64,000 nucleotides of DNA from Cichorium intybus (Eukaryota; Streptophyta; Magnoliopsida; Asterales; Asteraceae): assembly GCA_023525715.1 (NCBI GenBank), contig CM042014.1:24088904-24152903 (forward strand). The letters run 5' to 3'. Positions 62,152 to 64,000 of the stretch are shown here, one piece after another; position 1 is the first letter of the stretch; each line of letters starts with the position of its first letter. Position numbers and translations under genes: made by a program. The notes under the pieces are model-generated. The model saw nothing but the letters and a program-made list of their open reading frames with translations. It searched no databases and was not told the origin of the DNA.

Positions 62152-64000
62152 ATGTCTTCTGCTAATTACTCCAACATGAACTCAGTTTCTATTGCTAACA
62201 GTTTAGGATCTGGTTCACGGGCACCCATACTTATTCCCGAAGAGTATAATTCGTGGGTTGGCCGTATGAATCTTCATCTTAACTCCATAAGTGAAAATGT
62301 TTGGAAATGTGTAGAAGGAACATATATTGCTTCAGAGGATTTGTCTACCCTTGCTACAACTCAAGCAACTCGTGTTGAAACCGAGAAAAGGTTGAATCTC
62401 CAAGCCAAAAAGGAGCTTGTGTCCGGAATTCCCCACAGTATTTTAAGTCAAATGGATGACATAATACTGTTGACTGCGAATCAAATTTGGGAAAACTTAA
62501 AAAACCGTTTTTGTGGAAATCAAAGAATTATTGGAAATAAAAGAACATCCGTTTTAAATGAATTCGATAATTTCAAGATGCTTTCATCAGAAACCATCCA
62601 TGATGCACATGATAGGTTCAATTTTATCATGGTAAAATTGAATAACTTGGGCATCAAAAAGACACAGCACGAGATCAATCTCAAATTTCTAAACAATCTT
62701 TACGAAAGCTGGAAGATGGTTAAACTCATCATTCAGGGAAATCCTGCCATTCATACGGAAACTCTATACAATTTGTACGGAGAACTTCAATCGTATGAAT
62801 CCTCGATTGACCCACCAACCTCTACAGCTTTTGGAGGACCACTTGCTCTCGTTTCCACATCAAACCAAAACCAAACACTTTTTCATGAACAAAACCCCAA
62901 TCATTTTAATCAAACATCTTTTCAAAATCAATCATTTTTGAACAATTCTTTTGATCAAACTGATTTAAATGATGAAGCAGACTACCAACAATTGTGTGCT
63001 TTGGTTGCAAATACAAATCTCCAAAGATTTATTCCAAATTACGGTCAATCGAATTTTAAACCAAATTTTCAAAACCGACCACAATTTGGACAAAATAATT
63101 CTGGATTTCAACCAAGACCACAATTTGGTCAAAACAACCAAGGTTTTCAACCAAAACCTCATTTTGGACAAAATTCGCAAAGACCCTCTTTCCAAAATAA
63201 CTCAAACCAGGGATTTCAAAACAATCCCAACTCAAATCATCAAAACAATAACCAAAACAACGGTCTTCAAAACCAAAACCGGGGATTCCAAAATCAAGGA
63301 TACAATAATCAAAATAATGGTTTTTCAAACAACCAAAATCTTGGATTCCAACAAAACTCCTCCCAATCTTCCCAACAAATCCAAACTCAAGCACCGGAAC
63401 GACTTCCAATCAAAAGTCAAAAGGAAGAAAGTGATGAAGAAGTGATTATCTGTCACAATTGCAAAGGAACTAATCACTACGCAAGAGAGTGCCGAGCCAA
63501 AAACAAGACAAAAATCAAAGACTCGGCATACTACGCTCAAAAAGCCGATGAGTTAAAGAAAAAGGAAAACCAAGAAAACCAAAGAGCTTTGATGGCAATC
63601 CACGAACCATATGTAGAATACTGGCCAACCTCTGAAGACGAAGCCGACAATGAACCGACACAATCCAACTTCTGCTTCGTAGTTGGTACAACTTCAAGAG
63701 CTCCAAATGTCATAGAACAGGTATGGTCTATGATCTCTGAACTCGGTTTTTCTAAAATACTTTTTGAGTCCCATATATCTAAAATTGAGAAAAGTTTAGA
63801 AGCTGATCTCAAGAAATACCATGACACAGTGGTTAATTCTGAAATCTTCAAATGTGAGTTACAAACCCTACAACTCAAATTTGCAGAATTAACCAGAACA
63901 AGGACCAAATTGGAAAGAGACGTTGAAAGAAAATCAGAAGATTACAATCATGTCTTTGAACAATTAAATCAATCTCTAATTCAGAAAAAGGAATTGGAAT
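62152..64000 (+). CDS. Copia-type gag polyprotein, open to window end
   Basis: The ATG at 62152 (MSSANYSNMNSVSIA) is the first in a frame open for 616 codons to base 64000, with no stop. Residues about 25-235 are a capsid-like gag domain (LIPEEYNSWVGRMNLHL, IWENLKNRFCGN, ETIHDAHDRFNFIM). Residues about 238-415 are strongly Gln/Asn-rich with repeated FGQNN-GFQP units. A CX2CX4HX4C zinc knuckle (CHNCKGTNHYAREC) occupies residues 434-447. After it the protein turns acidic and then into heptad-like, Leu/Lys/Glu-rich sequence (from about residue 540) that suggests a coiled coil. Pol is beyond the window. The intact frame indicates a recently active element. The SIRE-like layout (long gag with C-terminal coiled coil) is a guess. 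Confidence 0.9.
   Translation, partial: MSSANYSNMNSVSIANSLGSGSRAPILIPEEYNSWVGRMNLHLNSISENVWKCVEGTYIASEDLSTLATTQATRVETEKRLNLQAKKELVSGIPHSILSQMDDIILLTANQIWENLKNRFCGNQRIIGNKRTSVLNEFDNFKMLSSETIHDAHDRFNFIMVKLNNLGIKKTQHEINLKFLNNLYESWKMVKLIIQGNPAIHTETLYNLYGELQSYESSIDPPTSTAFGGPLALVSTSNQNQTLFHEQNPNHFNQTSFQNQSFLNNSFDQTDLNDEADYQQLCALVANTNLQRFIPNYGQSNFKPNFQNRPQFGQNNSGFQPRPQFGQNNQGFQPKPHFGQNSQRPSFQNNSNQGFQNNPNSNHQNNNQNNGLQNQNRGFQNQGYNNQNNGFSNNQNLGFQQNSSQSSQQIQTQAPERLPIKSQKEESDEEVIICHNCKGTNHYARECRAKNKTKIKDSAYYAQKADELKKKENQENQRALMAIHEPYVEYWPTSEDEADNEPTQSNFCFVVGTTSRAPNVIEQVWSMISELGFSKILFESHISKIEKSLEADLKKYHDTVVNSEIFKCELQTLQLKFAELTRTRTKLERDVERKSEDYNHVFEQLNQSLIQKKELE

Overview
The window is nuclear plant DNA that consists almost entirely of transposable elements and their debris. 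I see no intact host gene. Pointers to a flowering plant, probably a eudicot: a plant-type LINE reverse transcriptase with a C-terminal zf-RVT region, Ty1/copia elements primed by initiator tRNA-Met, long Ty3-type LTRs starting TGTAAC, Mutator-like elements with 9-bp target duplications, Helitron ends, and a captured group IId WRKY fragment. The LINE protein style suggests Asteraceae, but that is only an impression.

Layout. 1-5066: a LINE whose ORF2 is split by a 2,433-bp solo LTR (TSD gtcaa). 5079-8330: a second LINE tail and a 1.38-kb Pack-MULE-like element carrying a WRKY fragment. 8331-14070: modules bounded by (AT)n tracts, one of them a 1.28-kb palindrome. 14071-22228: AT-rich sequence with a SINE and a few exon-like scraps. 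22234-30316: a decayed copia element (146-bp LTRs, TSD gcaat) split by a 3,313-bp solo LTR (TSD gtttc). 32335-33736: a small, very young LTR element without pol (250-bp LTRs with one difference). 34612-35827 and 39569-40773: two copies of a foldback Mutator-type element. 37527-39073: hAT-like elements. 41047-44308: a Helitron, with a second Helitron 5' end two bases downstream. 46597-53998: a 7.4-kb LTR element with LTRs about 98% identical but no usable ORFs. 55223-60480: a minus-strand LTR-like remnant, a CACTA-like subterminal array and a minus-strand Helitron. 60550-64000: the 5' part of a copia-type element with a 1,442-bp LTR and an open gag frame running off the window.

Most notable: the 7.4-kb non-autonomous element (46597-53998) carries four copies of an RNA-hairpin motif. 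Each has the same 22-nt terminal loop (G-A-S-C... ending ACCGGCA) on a two-tier stem. The stem sequences differ in all four copies, yet each pairs internally, which is the signature of a selected RNA structure. The same leader also contains a multibranch fold and a possible pseudoknot. Separately, the LTRs at 1032, 24557, about 55223 (minus) and 60550 all contain strings of short hairpins; the first is a 14-unit array, mostly with C(UUCG)G-type loops, in which stem changes are compensated.

All structures and repeat boundaries were read by eye; no alignment, folding or database search was run.
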